Below are positions 50,476-64,000 of a DNA stretch of 64,000 nucleotides, one piece after another (the first letter of the stretch is position 1; the number at the start of each line of letters is the position of its first letter). This DNA comes from Colletes latitarsis (taxonomy: Eukaryota > Arthropoda > Insecta > Hymenoptera > Colletidae), in the NCBI RefSeq assembly GCF_051014445.1, contig NC_135141.1, positions 62,001 through 126,000 on the forward strand, read 5' to 3'. The translations under genes were made by a program, and so were the position numbers. A model generated the notes under the pieces. That model made no database searches, was not told the origin of the DNA, and saw nothing but the letters and a program-made list of their open reading frames with translations.

Positions 50476-50790
50476 ACTTACGTACTTTGCTTATGTGCGC
50501 CTACATCGTCATGTGCGTCGGAAAGTAAAAATGCCTGGGCAGTCAGTCGAGAATCTCGACTCGAGATTCCAAATCGTATGCCGTTGACGGGAGGTCGGAT
50601 TTCAGTTGTTAAGAGCGAGAAGGCAAATGTGAGCCTTTCTCTCTCGACTCTCACGAGGCGGTCCGAAATTACTTCGGGCAGCGTCAGTTTGCCTTTGTCG
50701 ACTTTCCGAAACATTACGAGCTCACGTACGCGTGAGAGAGCACACTATGCCTTCGGTGCACTTCTGGCACCTCTGATTTCAGACACTTCC
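50476..50790. other. GC-rich island, unit 7
   Basis: Copy of 4326-4640 with both frames unchanged. Confidence 0.55.
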
Positions 50791-51579
50791 TCTAAACCAA
50801 TCAAAAAACTTTTCGAACAAAAGTTACACAGAAATGACAACACTTGACAAGAAATTGCAATAGTAGAAATTAGCAAAACAGTTTTTATTCAACAAAAAAT
50901 CAAGGTCGTTTCAATTTTTTTTTAACAAAAATATATAATTTTAAATATATAATCGATTTGTTTGTTGTATCTTTGTATTCTCTTTAAAAAAAAAGTGTAA
51001 GAGGTCTTAGGTCGAAAATTGACTGGAATTCTTTAGAAGCTATGATTTTTCTTCCGAATTCCCATTCACGCGACACACTGTCTCCGCTCCGCCGCCCCCG
51101 GAGGAGGATTAAACTTCATTAAATAAACGAAATACAGTTTGAAACCCTCCTATAACACGGTAGATCGGTTCCTATTACAAATGCCGTGTTGTCTGAAACC
51201 GTGTTATATGAGACCTAACCCAGAGCCAGTTCACTCGAAAAGGGAGGGGAGTTATGGTCCGAAAACTTATTAAAAACGAATATTTTTTTTTAATTCAATG
51301 ACAGAATTTACCACACAGTATTTGTTTAAATAAGTAATATATTTAACATAACAGGAAATAATTAAATAAATATGAATGAGCGCAAGCAGGCTGTTGCAGC
51401 TCGTAATGCAAATCAAAACGTAACATACGAGAAACGTCGCGAGAAGGCGTCCCCAAGACGAAAGAAACAAAACCGTCAACGATGTGAATGACGCGCATCT
51501 CAACGACCCATTTTATATCAAACACATATAGATCGCTTTCTCACATTCTACATAAGCAATTTAATTTTTCTATGTATAC

Positions 51580-52793
51580 AGGGTGTTCGACCACCCCTGG
51601 GAAAAATTTTAATGGGAGATTCTAGAGGCCAAAATAAGACGAAAATCAAGAATACCAATTTGTTGATGGAGGCTTCGTTAAAACGTTATTAACAATTAAA
51701 TTAAAAAATTTCAAATCGTTTTGGAAAAATTATTTTCGGTTGCCAATTCGGGGGTCAAGTACAATCATTTTTTATGAATACACATATCCCCGACAATCCT
51801 ACCCTCCTTCGAGAAAAAAAGTTCGGGTAGGTGGTGAAATTTCTCGGCGAAAAAAAAAATTTTTCAAATCGTTCTAAAAAAATTATTTCCGATTGCAAGG
51901 GTCGATTATAATCATTTTTTATGAATAGATATACCCCGGAAATCCTACCCAGTTTGGAGAAAAAAATTCGAGAAGGTGTGAAATTTTTCAACAAAATTAA
52001 AAAATTTTAAATCGTTCTAAAAAAATTATTTCTGATTGCAGGGACCAATTATAATAATTTTTGGTCGATAGACATACCCTCGAAATCGTAACCATTTTCG
52101 AGAAAAAAATTCCTTACCGAAAATATAATTTCAGGCGAAAAATGCTTCCCGTAAATTTTATGTTTGAATCTTTAAAACACCATAACTTCTGAACGGATTG
52201 GACGATTTTAATGTTAAAAAAGCCAAACGCCGCGTATTTTAGTGTAGAATATGTAACAATTGTAAAAATATTGGAAAGGTTGTTCCTTGGCCCCGTAATG
52301 TTAGAAAACCCCCATAAAAATGGTCCAATTTTCAACTTAGATAGCCATAACTCCTATAATAGTGAATATATTTCAATGAAACTTTTTTCTCAAGTAGAGC
52401 CCATAGGTACCTACAAAAAAGTATTAAACAACTTTTCTGTAGGACGTCAAGCGAAATTATTAAAAATCAAAAACGAATTTTTAAGAAAAATCAACAGGGG
52501 ATAGGTAGGTAGGTAGGTAGGTGCCTAAATTTTGTCGGCGAAATTGAAAAGTTTCAAATCGTTCTGGAAAAATTATTTTCGGTTGCGGAGGTAAATTATA
52601 ATCATTTTCGGTGAATAGACATACTCCCGAAATCTTACCCACTTTCGAGAAAAAATTCAGTATTGGCGGAACTTTAAACGTTAATAACTTTTTAACGAAG
52701 CCACCATCAACAAATTGGTATTCTTGATTTTCGTCTTATTTTGGCCTCTAGAATCTCCCATTAATATTTTTCCCAAGGGTGGCCGAACACCCT
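51580..52793. mobile_element. TIR element, unit 7
   Basis: Copy of 5430-6643. No internal difference noticed. Confidence 0.85.
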
Positions 52794-55394
52794 TATATAT
52801 ATGTATGTATGTATGTATGTATAACAGAAAAGAAAAAAACAAAAAAACACAAAAAATATTATTTTAATTTAACGCAACCTTAATTTAATAAATTATAATT
52901 TCTAATAATATATTTTTTCATGTAAAGCCACTATATTTCTTTCATTGTTCTTTCGCGTCATTACTTTAAGGTAATTTAGGTTTTAAATATGTTAAGCAAA
53001 AATCATGTTATCCAGTGCTGTACAAAGTTTTATGTTTTCGCAATTTTCTTATCGTGTTAGAGCGAAAGCGTGTTATAGGGGATATGATGCCGTGTTGTAG
53101 GGGACAAGCATCCCTGTATAGGGAAATTCTCTTTTACAAATGTCGACGGAATCCCGACGTAACACCTGTATCCACGAGTTGTTATTAATGAAGTTGAAGG
53201 TAGACGATCAACCAAGATTCACACGTAACCAGTCTTCCGAATTCAAGGACACTTCAATTTGGCGACAAGCATGGGATGCTGCTCACGAAATACACGAAAC
53301 TTTCGTCGTGAGAGTAGCACGTGAAATTTACTTACATAACCTAAATCGAGCACGTACTCTACCTCACTTACGGGCACGAACGTAAGGCGATTTATACAGT
53401 CGATATCGCCGATTTTTACAAAAGGTAAGTTTTAACATTTAAGTAAACAAAGCCTCTGTAAGTTTTATTTTCCATACTTCAAAAGTAAAAATAAATGCAT
53501 GAAAAAAGAAAAAAACGTTCTTGACAAGTCCTATAAAATACTTGAGTTCAGTTTGTTCATAATTCATCGGTAAAAGAATCTAACTCTATAACAATCCGAT
53601 ACACAAGATATAAAGTCAGTTTCTCCTTTCATTATTAGATGCGTTGACTTTAATTTTATAAATTATGATGATAAGTATGATGATTTTACAGAAAGAGTTT
53701 ATTTTTAATATTAAAGATTTCCTATATAAAGACAAGAAGGATATTTTTACCAATATCTATCTATCTATCTTAATATTCTTCACCCACTTGGCCCACTTAC
53801 TTTAACGAGTCTGAGTAAATCATCAGTACTATCAGTACTATCATTTATTAATAAAAATAATAGTTGGATAACATAGAACTTAATATTATTAGTCACACCA
53901 CTAATAAAATGAATCTGCGATTCCATATCCAAAGATATAGTATAAGCTAGAAAATTCAGATTATTCAAGTTACTTCTATCACTCGTCAAATTTTTTATGA
54001 AATTCTATGCTAATTCATGCTCTTTAAAATATAATTATAATCTACTGGGACTTTTAGTTAACTTATGTTTTAATGAATCAATAATCAAAGTATCTATAAT
54101 TAATATTAAAATCAAATAAGAGTAGTCGAAATAGTATTAATATTTACTATCAGTCTCTGATATTTAAATTTTATTAAATATTTTAAATCTGTTATCACCT
54201 TGTTCAAATAATTTATTACTAGCTTTGATAAAATAGATTTTGGGATGGATTTTTTAAGAATGGAATAAAAGGAATTCAGTTGTGAATTTTTATGAGGAAT
54301 AAAGGGATATTATTATACTATCAACATGTATATCGTTCTTTAACTTGCCCATTTAGATATTTATATACTTGTATAAATATAAACCCACACTAAAATCATG
54401 TAAATATCTAAATCATTTTTAAATCTATGATTTGGAAAATTTTAGGGACTTGGAACTTAATTAATCTTTTATCTTACAGTTTTATCACACTTTAGAAGAT
54501 AAAAATCATAATAATAATTTAATTTATTTTGCATAAAAACAGTCCTCTTCGTGCCTTTATATTTTCATTTTCTATGACCAAAAATTCGAAATTCGTTTCA
54601 TTTTTACAAAAAAAGTGATTGGGATGTCCCCCAATCACTTATAAGTATCATTTGTCGATTATCTTAAATATCTTATTATATTTTTTCTATACTAAATTTT
54701 CAAACCTCTTTACCTTGATATCTTCTTTTTCATGTAATTTGAATACTTTTCTAAAGTAATCTTTTGTAAAATGTTCTGTTAATCTAAATTATCTAATAAA
54801 TCTATATCAGAATTAGTTAATTCTGTTGTAAGATAAGTGAAAAATCAATGAAGACGAAGTTGCCAATATCAATTAAGTCAACTACTTTTGGTAATACATT
54901 TGGTTAAACATTCTTTCTTATTTTTTATCTCTGAATTTCGAGATTACACAGATTAAAAAAATTTGTCTCTCTTTATTATTGTATCTATTTTTTCAGAGGG
55001 TAAATAGGTTCGTCATCCCCTTCTTCATTTGGCTTATCTTCATTTTCTTTCTTTCTTTCTCTATTTGAAATTTGAAAAGTCTATCCTTCTTTTATTAACT
55101 TAACCCAGACCTAACCAGACCACAATTCATCTTTCATATATTACTTCTAAATTCTTTCTTATTAATACTTTTCTGTATTAAAAAGTAAGTAGTCTTTCAT
55201 GTGATGCTTATTCAACATTCTTACTACAGCTTGGTGTTGTTGTTGTTTCTTTTTTTTACCAAGAATAAAGTTATTTAAGAAGTTTATGCAGAAAATTTCA
55301 CGTGAAAAATTTATTTTCTTAGAAAAGTACAACGTAGAACTACTATATATGATATGTTGTTTGTTTATAAAATCATCAATAACTACGTATAAAT

Positions 55395-55636
55395 ATGGAA
55401 TTATTCTATATTCTAACATTTTTCAATAATTGTATTAACCATATATCCAAGCTAACCAGTTTAGCCAGCATATGGACTTCTTTAACAGTTCTCCGTATTC
55501 CTTCAAATAGCATGTCATTAGTGTTGTACGCACTGCATCTCATATTATACGCAATTAATGTGACTTTTATACATATTATGCAACTGTATTATATCAACAA
55601 AGGGTGTAGAAACCCGTAAATAAATAAATAAATAAA
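55395..55636 (+). mobile_element. Retroelement-like 3' end, unit 8
   Basis: Same as the unit 3 copy on reading. Confidence 0.4.
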
Positions 55637-55972
55637 GAAGTATTAAAAAGAGGGTAACGTGGAACTTGAAATGATTTTTTAGTTATTTTCTTTGGATATT
55701 AAAGTAGATTTCATTGGATGTAAGAGTAGATGTAATTGGACAGTTAAGTATTTTTTATTATACTGTTAAAGCAATGTGTTTTAAGGGGAGGAGGTTTAAA
55801 CACCTCGCCTAACCTAACCTCGTCCGGATCTCGAGGGAAGGAACGCTGGGCAAATGGAAAATAATCGGTGCAAGTTGAATTTATTTTCGCTTAGTCGCCT
55901 TATACGATTAAGCCGTTTATTTCTTCTTAAATTTTACTCTTAATTACAATAGATAGAAGAAAATAATTTTCT

Positions 55973-56561
55973 AATTTGTTGATGGCGACTTCGTTAAAAA
56001 GTAATTATTCCGTCGGTAAAATGCGCAAGATTTCGGGGGTAAAATGATTGTAATTGACCCCCGCAACCGCAAATAATTTTTCCAAAACGATTTGAATTGA
56101 ATTTGTTTTCCCGTCGAACAACCGTTTTCACACCTTCTCGAATTTTTTTCTAGAAAGTGGGTAGGATTTCTGGGGTATGTCTAGTCACCAAAAATGATTG
56201 TAATTGACCCCCACAGCTAACAATATTTTTTTCAGAACGATTTGAAATATTTTAATTTCGTCGAAAAATTTCACACCTTCTCGAATTTTTTTCTAGAAAG
56301 TGGGTAGGATTTCGAGGGTATGTGTCATTTGGTCACAATTACCAAAAATGATTGTAATTGACCCCCGCAACCGAAAATAATTTTTCCAAAACGATTTGAA
56401 TTGAATTTTTTGTTTCTCTGTCACCTAATTAGATTTTCGGTAAGGAATTTTTTTCTCGAAAATGCGTAGGATCTCGGGGGTATGTGTAATGACCAAAAAT
56501 TATTGCAATTTACCCTCACAACCGAAAATAATTTTTTTAGAACGATTTGAAAAATTTTTTA
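55973..56561 (+). repeat. Four-module block, unit 8
   Basis: Copy of 2137-2725. No difference noticed. Confidence 0.75.
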
Positions 56562-57038
56562 CCTCTTGTTTTGTAGTTGTTCCTTCCGATCCATAGGATT
56601 TAAAAGATTTATGAAAAATCTTTTAAATGTTTCATATAAATCTTGGCAAGAATTAAATTTTCTGTAAAAAAAAATTAAATAAATTTGTTCTCTGCCTTCT
56701 CTAGAAAAGAAAAAATTAAATGAGATGAAATCTTATACATTACATGCTTACTTAAATCGCATTGAAAACGAATACCACAAATGTTTCAGAATAATCTGCA
56801 AAATGGTCTCACTCGCAAAGGGTTAATTGAGAAATAAATGTTTGGTAATTGAAAACAGGTAAGCAGGTTATTAACCAGCTGTTTTTTTCGCTAAGACAAA
56901 TTGAAAACTCGGTTCTAACAAGGAAAAGTTGGAATGGTACCCGGTTTTGGGTTAGGTTTTACTTTAAGATATGTATTATTAAAGTTATTACAGGTACTAT
57001 TTTCCGAAATAGAACTATATTCTATTCACCACTAATCA

Positions 57039-57131
57039 GCGTGGCCGTGAGTGATAAGGTGTTTGCCTGCAAGTTCGAGCTTCTTCTTTTGCTCTGCAGA
57101 TTCGAACCCTGGTAGAAGAAATCTTTTTTTT
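57039..57131 (+). ncRNA. tRNA-like Pol III segment, unit 8
   Basis: Copy of 3203-3295 with both boxes and the T run kept. Confidence 0.5.
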
Positions 57132-58161
57132 ATTTTTTCAATCATATTTTCGTACAATCAAGTACACATAACATGTGACATTATATTTTTGTATGCCCTT
57201 CGAATATTTCTTTTTTTTTAAGTTGAATTTAACCAAAATTACATTTATAACATAATATGTTATTTTCAATGTACGAAGTACATGAATCTGAAAAATGATG
57301 GTACTTTTCGTAAAAACAGTCAAAACATAAAAATTTCAAGCACCACGTGCATCTAACGAAAGTTCTGTTTTCACAGAAATTACAGAAATTATTTTCTATT
57401 TAATGATGATGATGGTGGAATGGAATGACCGCTTCATTTACATTGATAAAATGTGAACGATTTTCGGATAGTCGTACCTCGTACTTTTTACCTTATACTT
57501 GAGGTAAAAAGGGGTATAACCGGGTAAAACAGTTTTATGACATTACCTGCTAACTCATGTTACTGTTCTGATGAAAATGAAACGCTATGTTTTGTATTCG
57601 ACTATGTCCTTTTAAAATTTTTAATCCAACCCATACTTTGTATTAAACTGGTAAACGGGATCACTTTTCTTTTGTGGTTTAAACGGTTTGGTGGTGCACG
57701 TTATTAATTTTGATGGATCGATACAATTATTTTTTTATGCAAAGTTAAGCCAAATCAAACTAGTTAATATATATTTAGTTCGTCATAACAAATTGATAAT
57801 TATACGGTTATCTAAAAACATATCGAGGAAAATCATTATTAATTAATTTCTGCAACTATTAATTCTACTACTAAGTTTTGTTTATGTTATAAAAATAAGA
57901 TAATAACTCTTCTTATTGAAAAATCCCACAGCGTGCACGATACTGGCAAAGAGTGGATTCTCATTTTAATTTATTAATTTTCAATCTTAAACTATTGATT
58001 TTGAAAAATCGTATTAATAATATACATATGTTACGCTCACATATAAGAATAATAATAAGAAAAAAATTTCTTTTTTTTTTCAATAATTAAAATATGATCA
58101 GGGGGTTTTAAAACCCATTTATTTTCGTAAAATAAATTTTACAAAATTTCTTTTTCAAACT

Positions 58162-58476
58162 ACTTACGTACTTTGCTTATGTGCGCCTACATCGTCATGT
58201 GCGTCGGAAAGTAAAAATGCCTGGGCAGTCAGTCGAGAATCTCGACTCGAGATTCCAAATCGTATGCCGTTGACGGGAGGTCGGATTTCAGTTGTTAAGA
58301 GCGAGAAGGCAAATGTGAGCCTTTCTCTCTCGACTCTCACGAGGCGGTCCGAAATTACTTCGGGCAGCGTCAGTTTGCCTTTGTCGACTTTCCGAAACAT
58401 TACGAGCTCACGTACGCGTGAGAGAGCACACTATGCCTTCGGTGCACTTCTGGCACCTCTGATTTCAGACACTTCC
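58162..58476. other. GC-rich island, unit 8
   Basis: Copy of 4326-4640 with both frames unchanged. Confidence 0.55.
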
Positions 58477-59265
58477 TCTAAACCAATCAAAAAACTTTTC
58501 GAACAAAAGTTACACAGAAATGACAACACTTGACAAGAAATTGCAATAGTAGAAATTAGCAAAACAGTTTTTATTCAACAAAAAATCAAGGTCGTTTCAA
58601 TTTTTTTTTAACAAAAATATATAATTTTAAATATATAATCGATTTGTTTGTTGTATCTTTGTATTCTCTTTAAAAAAAAAGTGTAAGAGGTCTTAGGTCG
58701 AAAATTGACTGGAATTCTTTAGAAGCTATGATTTTTCTTCCGAATTCCCATTCACGCGACACACTGTCTCCGCTCCGCCGCCCCCGGAGGAGGATTAAAC
58801 TTCATTAAATAAACGAAATACAGTTTGAAACCCTCCTATAACACGGTAGATCGGTTCCTATTACAAATGCCGTGTTGTCTGAAACCGTGTTATATGAGAC
58901 CTAACCCAGAGCCAGTTCACTCGAAAAGGGAGGGGAGTTATGGTCCGAAAACTTATTAAAAACGAATATTTTTTTTTAATTCAATGACAGAATTTACCAC
59001 ACAGTATTTGTTTAAATAAGTAATATATTTAACATAACAGGAAATAATTAAATAAATATGAATGAGCGCAAGCAGGCTGTTGCAGCTCGTAATGCAAATC
59101 AAAACGTAACATACGAGAAACGTCGCGAGAAGGCGTCCCCAAGACGAAAGAAACAAAACCGTCAACGATGTGAATGACGCGCATCTCAACGACCCATTTT
59201 ATATCAAACACATATAGATCGCTTTCTCACATTCTACATAAGCAATTTAATTTTTCTATGTATAC

Positions 59266-60479
59266 AGGGTGTTCGACCACCCCTGGGAAAAATTTTAATG
59301 GGAGATTCTAGAGGCCAAAATAAGACGAAAATCAAGAATACCAATTTGTTGATGGAGGCTTCGTTAAAACGTTATTAACAATTAAATTAAAAAATTTCAA
59401 ATCGTTTTGGAAAAATTATTTTCGGTTGCCAATTCGGGGGTCAAGTACAATCATTTTTTATGAATACACATATCCCCGACAATCCTACCCTCCTTCGAGA
59501 AAAAAAGTTCGGGTAGGTGGTGAAATTTCTCGGCGAAAAAAAAAATTTTTCAAATCGTTCTAAAAAAATTATTTCCGATTGCAAGGGTCGATTATAATCA
59601 TTTTTTATGAATAGATATACCCCGGAAATCCTACCCAGTTTGGAGAAAAAAATTCGAGAAGGTGTGAAATTTTTCAACAAAATTAAAAAATTTTAAATCG
59701 TTCTAAAAAAATTATTTCTGATTGCAGGGACCAATTATAATAATTTTTGGTCGATAGACATACCCTCGAAATCGTAACCATTTTCGAGAAAAAAATTCCT
59801 TACCGAAAATATAATTTCAGGCGAAAAATGCTTCCCGTAAATTTTATGTTTGAATCTTTAAAACACCATAACTTCTGAACGGATTGGACGATTTTAATGT
59901 TAAAAAAGCCAAACGCCGCGTATTTTAGTGTAGAATATGTAACAATTGTAAAAATATTGGAAAGGTTGTTCCTTGGCCCCGTAATGTTAGAAAACCCCCA
60001 TAAAAATGGTCCAATTTTCAACTTAGATAGCCATAACTCCTATAATAGTGAATATATTTCAATGAAACTTTTTTCTCAAGTAGAGCCCATAGGTACCTAC
60101 AAAAAAGTATTAAACAACTTTTCTGTAGGACGTCAAGCGAAATTATTAAAAATCAAAAACGAATTTTTAAGAAAAATCAACAGGGGATAGGTAGGTAGGT
60201 AGGTAGGTGCCTAAATTTTGTCGGCGAAATTGAAAAGTTTCAAATCGTTCTGGAAAAATTATTTTCGGTTGCGGAGGTAAATTATAATCATTTTCGGTGA
60301 ATAGACATACTCCCGAAATCTTACCCACTTTCGAGAAAAAATTCAGTATTGGCGGAACTTTAAACGTTAATAACTTTTTAACGAAGCCACCATCAACAAA
60401 TTGGTATTCTTGATTTTCGTCTTATTTTGGCCTCTAGAATCTCCCATTAATATTTTTCCCAAGGGTGGCCGAACACCCT
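59266..60479. mobile_element. TIR element, unit 8
   Basis: Copy of 5430-6643. No internal difference noticed. Confidence 0.85.
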
Positions 60480-63080
60480 TATATATATGTATGTATGTAT
60501 GTATGTATAACAGAAAAGAAAAAAACAAAAAAACACAAAAAATATTATTTTAATTTAACGCAACCTTAATTTAATAAATTATAATTTCTAATAATATATT
60601 TTTTCATGTAAAGCCACTATATTTCTTTCATTGTTCTTTCGCGTCATTACTTTAAGGTAATTTAGGTTTTAAATATGTTAAGCAAAAATCATGTTATCCA
60701 GTGCTGTACAAAGTTTTATGTTTTCGCAATTTTCTTATCGTGTTAGAGCGAAAGCGTGTTATAGGGGATATGATGCCGTGTTGTAGGGGACAAGCATCCC
60801 TGTATAGGGAAATTCTCTTTTACAAATGTCGACGGAATCCCGACGTAACACCTGTATCCACGAGTTGTTATTAATGAAGTTGAAGGTAGACGATCAACCA
60901 AGATTCACACGTAACCAGTCTTCCGAATTCAAGGACACTTCAATTTGGCGACAAGCATGGGATGCTGCTCACGAAATACACGAAACTTTCGTCGTGAGAG
61001 TAGCACGTGAAATTTACTTACATAACCTAAATCGAGCACGTACTCTACCTCACTTACGGGCACGAACGTAAGGCGATTTATACAGTCGATATCGCCGATT
61101 TTTACAAAAGGTAAGTTTTAACATTTAAGTAAACAAAGCCTCTGTAAGTTTTATTTTCCATACTTCAAAAGTAAAAATAAATGCATGAAAAAAGAAAAAA
61201 ACGTTCTTGACAAGTCCTATAAAATACTTGAGTTCAGTTTGTTCATAATTCATCGGTAAAAGAATCTAACTCTATAACAATCCGATACACAAGATATAAA
61301 GTCAGTTTCTCCTTTCATTATTAGATGCGTTGACTTTAATTTTATAAATTATGATGATAAGTATGATGATTTTACAGAAAGAGTTTATTTTTAATATTAA
61401 AGATTTCCTATATAAAGACAAGAAGGATATTTTTACCAATATCTATCTATCTATCTTAATATTCTTCACCCACTTGGCCCACTTACTTTAACGAGTCTGA
61501 GTAAATCATCAGTACTATCAGTACTATCATTTATTAATAAAAATAATAGTTGGATAACATAGAACTTAATATTATTAGTCACACCACTAATAAAATGAAT
61601 CTGCGATTCCATATCCAAAGATATAGTATAAGCTAGAAAATTCAGATTATTCAAGTTACTTCTATCACTCGTCAAATTTTTTATGAAATTCTATGCTAAT
61701 TCATGCTCTTTAAAATATAATTATAATCTACTGGGACTTTTAGTTAACTTATGTTTTAATGAATCAATAATCAAAGTATCTATAATTAATATTAAAATCA
61801 AATAAGAGTAGTCGAAATAGTATTAATATTTACTATCAGTCTCTGATATTTAAATTTTATTAAATATTTTAAATCTGTTATCACCTTGTTCAAATAATTT
61901 ATTACTAGCTTTGATAAAATAGATTTTGGGATGGATTTTTTAAGAATGGAATAAAAGGAATTCAGTTGTGAATTTTTATGAGGAATAAAGGGATATTATT
62001 ATACTATCAACATGTATATCGTTCTTTAACTTGCCCATTTAGATATTTATATACTTGTATAAATATAAACCCACACTAAAATCATGTAAATATCTAAATC
62101 ATTTTTAAATCTATGATTTGGAAAATTTTAGGGACTTGGAACTTAATTAATCTTTTATCTTACAGTTTTATCACACTTTAGAAGATAAAAATCATAATAA
62201 TAATTTAATTTATTTTGCATAAAAACAGTCCTCTTCGTGCCTTTATATTTTCATTTTCTATGACCAAAAATTCGAAATTCGTTTCATTTTTACAAAAAAA
62301 GTGATTGGGATGTCCCCCAATCACTTATAAGTATCATTTGTCGATTATCTTAAATATCTTATTATATTTTTTCTATACTAAATTTTCAAACCTCTTTACC
62401 TTGATATCTTCTTTTTCATGTAATTTGAATACTTTTCTAAAGTAATCTTTTGTAAAATGTTCTGTTAATCTAAATTATCTAATAAATCTATATCAGAATT
62501 AGTTAATTCTGTTGTAAGATAAGTGAAAAATCAATGAAGACGAAGTTGCCAATATCAATTAAGTCAACTACTTTTGGTAATACATTTGGTTAAACATTCT
62601 TTCTTATTTTTTATCTCTGAATTTCGAGATTACACAGATTAAAAAAATTTGTCTCTCTTTATTATTGTATCTATTTTTTCAGAGGGTAAATAGGTTCGTC
62701 ATCCCCTTCTTCATTTGGCTTATCTTCATTTTCTTTCTTTCTTTCTCTATTTGAAATTTGAAAAGTCTATCCTTCTTTTATTAACTTAACCCAGACCTAA
62801 CCAGACCACAATTCATCTTTCATATATTACTTCTAAATTCTTTCTTATTAATACTTTTCTGTATTAAAAAGTAAGTAGTCTTTCATGTGATGCTTATTCA
62901 ACATTCTTACTACAGCTTGGTGTTGTTGTTGTTTCTTTTTTTTACCAAGAATAAAGTTATTTAAGAAGTTTATGCAGAAAATTTCACGTGAAAAATTTAT
63001 TTTCTTAGAAAAGTACAACGTAGAACTACTATATATGATATGTTGTTTGTTTATAAAATCATCAATAACTACGTATAAAT

Positions 63081-63322
63081 ATGGAATTATTCTATATTCT
63101 AACATTTTTCAATAATTGTATTAACCATATATCCAAGCTAACCAGTTTAGCCAGCATATGGACTTCTTTAACAGTTCTCCGTATTCCTTCAAATAGCATG
63201 TCATTAGTGTTGTACGCACTGCATCTCATATTATACGCAATTAATGTGACTTTTATACATATTATGCAACTGTATTATATCAACAAAGGGTGTAGAAACC
63301 CGTAAATAAATAAATAAATAAA
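63081..63322 (+). mobile_element. Retroelement-like 3' end, unit 9
   Basis: Complete copy of this segment in the partial last unit, same as the unit 3 copy. Confidence 0.4.
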
Positions 63323-63658
63323 GAAGTATTAAAAAGAGGGTAACGTGGAACTTGAAATGATTTTTTAGTTATTTTCTTTGGATATTAAAGTAGATTTCAT
63401 TGGATGTAAGAGTAGATGTAATTGGACAGTTAAGTATTTTTTATTATACTGTTAAAGCAATGTGTTTTAAGGGGAGGAGGTTTAAACACCTCGCCTAACC
63501 TAACCTCGTCCGGATCTCGAGGGAAGGAACGCTGGGCAAATGGAAAATAATCGGTGCAAGTTGAATTTATTTTCGCTTAGTCGCCTTATACGATTAAGCC
63601 GTTTATTTCTTCTTAAATTTTACTCTTAATTACAATAGATAGAAGAAAATAATTTTCT

Positions 63659-64000
63659 AATTTGTTGATGGCGACTTCGTTAAAAAGTAATTATTCCGTC
63701 GGTAAAATGCGCAAGATTTCGGGGGTAAAATGATTGTAATTGACCCCCGCAACCGCAAATAATTTTTCCAAAACGATTTGAATTGAATTTGTTTTCCCGT
63801 CGAACAACCGTTTTCACACCTTCTCGAATTTTTTTCTAGAAAGTGGGTAGGATTTCTGGGGTATGTCTAGTCACCAAAAATGATTGTAATTGACCCCCAC
63901 AGCTAACAATATTTTTTTCAGAACGATTTGAAATATTTTAATTTCGTCGAAAAATTTCACACCTTCTCGAATTTTTTTCTAGAAAGTGGGTAGGATTTCG
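63659..64000 (+). repeat. Module block, unit 9 (cut by window end)
   Basis: Only the first two or so modules are inside the window. The missing part is due to the window edge, not a biological truncation. Confidence 0.75.

Larger units (their letters stand above)
46148..53833. repeat. Macrosatellite unit 7 (7686 bp, short subtype)
   Basis: Short subtype with two private substitutions: A at 47252 (T elsewhere) and C at 47503 (G elsewhere). The second creates a premature stop in the minus-strand frame opposite the retroelement end, which suggests that frame is not under coding constraint. Confidence 0.97.
53834..61519. repeat. Macrosatellite unit 8 (7686 bp, short subtype)
   Basis: Short subtype, same length as units 5 and 7. 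No private difference was noticed on reading. Confidence 0.97.
61520..64000. repeat. Macrosatellite unit 9 (partial, first 2481 bp)
   Basis: Short-subtype unit cut by the window end inside the second ~150-bp module of its module array. The array therefore continues to the right by an unknown number of units. Confidence 0.97.

Noticed and set aside
1..64000. rDNA, 5S, histone or snRNA gene cluster
   Set aside because: Tandem layout suggested it, but no rRNA core, histone frame or U-snRNA signature was found in the unit on either strand.
1..64000. CRISPR array or other prokaryotic system
   Set aside because: The repeats are kilobase units without spacers, and there are no bacterial genes, operons or ribosome binding patterns.

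Overview
The window is one head-to-tail tandem array of a unit of about 7.69 kb: eight complete units and the first 2,481 bases of a ninth, with no flanking single-copy DNA on either side. Taking the window start as phase zero, units begin at 1, 7684, 15382, 23080, 30778, 38464, 46148, 53834 and 61520, with lengths of 7683, 7698, 7698, 7698, 7686, 7684 and 7686 (last two). The copies are almost identical; reading by eye I found only about a dozen variable sites across the window.

The DNA is AT-rich and eukaryotic. It has no operons, no open frame above 97 codons, microsatellites, transposon debris with inverted termini, a (TAAA)5-tailed retroelement-like end, a Pol III tRNA-like box pair and short CCTAA runs (the TTAGG insect telomere repeat on the other strand). 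An insect, perhaps a hymenopteran, is the best guess; that is inference. No recognised protein, rRNA, functional tRNA, snRNA or histone gene was found, so this is a macrosatellite rather than an rDNA or histone cluster.

Layout of one unit (unit 1 coordinates): 1-1558 AT-rich spacer with a perfect 11-bp hairpin; 1559-1800 probable 3' end of a retroelement; 1801-2136 spacer with a CCTAA run; 2137-2725 four ~150-bp modules; 2726-3202 spacer with competing hairpins; 3203-3295 degenerate tRNA-like/SINE head with a T8 run; 3296-4325 AT-rich spacer; 4326-4640 GC-rich, palindrome-rich island with a minus-strand frame ending on a consensus 5' splice site; 4641-5429 spacer with a CCGTGTT motif cluster and a 39-codon basic ORF; 5430-6643 non-autonomous transposon with 114-bp inverted termini and the same modules in the opposite orientation; 6644-6989 spacer with more CGTGTT motifs; 6990-7235 an 81-codon ORF followed by a consensus splice donor; 7236-7683 spacer.

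Units 2-4 form a contiguous long subtype (7698 bp) sharing two substitutions, a 4-bp insertion, an 8-bp insertion and a linked G-to-C; units 1 and 5-8 lack them. This points to block duplication or local homogenisation. The array may be a heterochromatic macrosatellite, a small-RNA locus or the host of a repeated non-coding RNA gene; sequence alone cannot decide.
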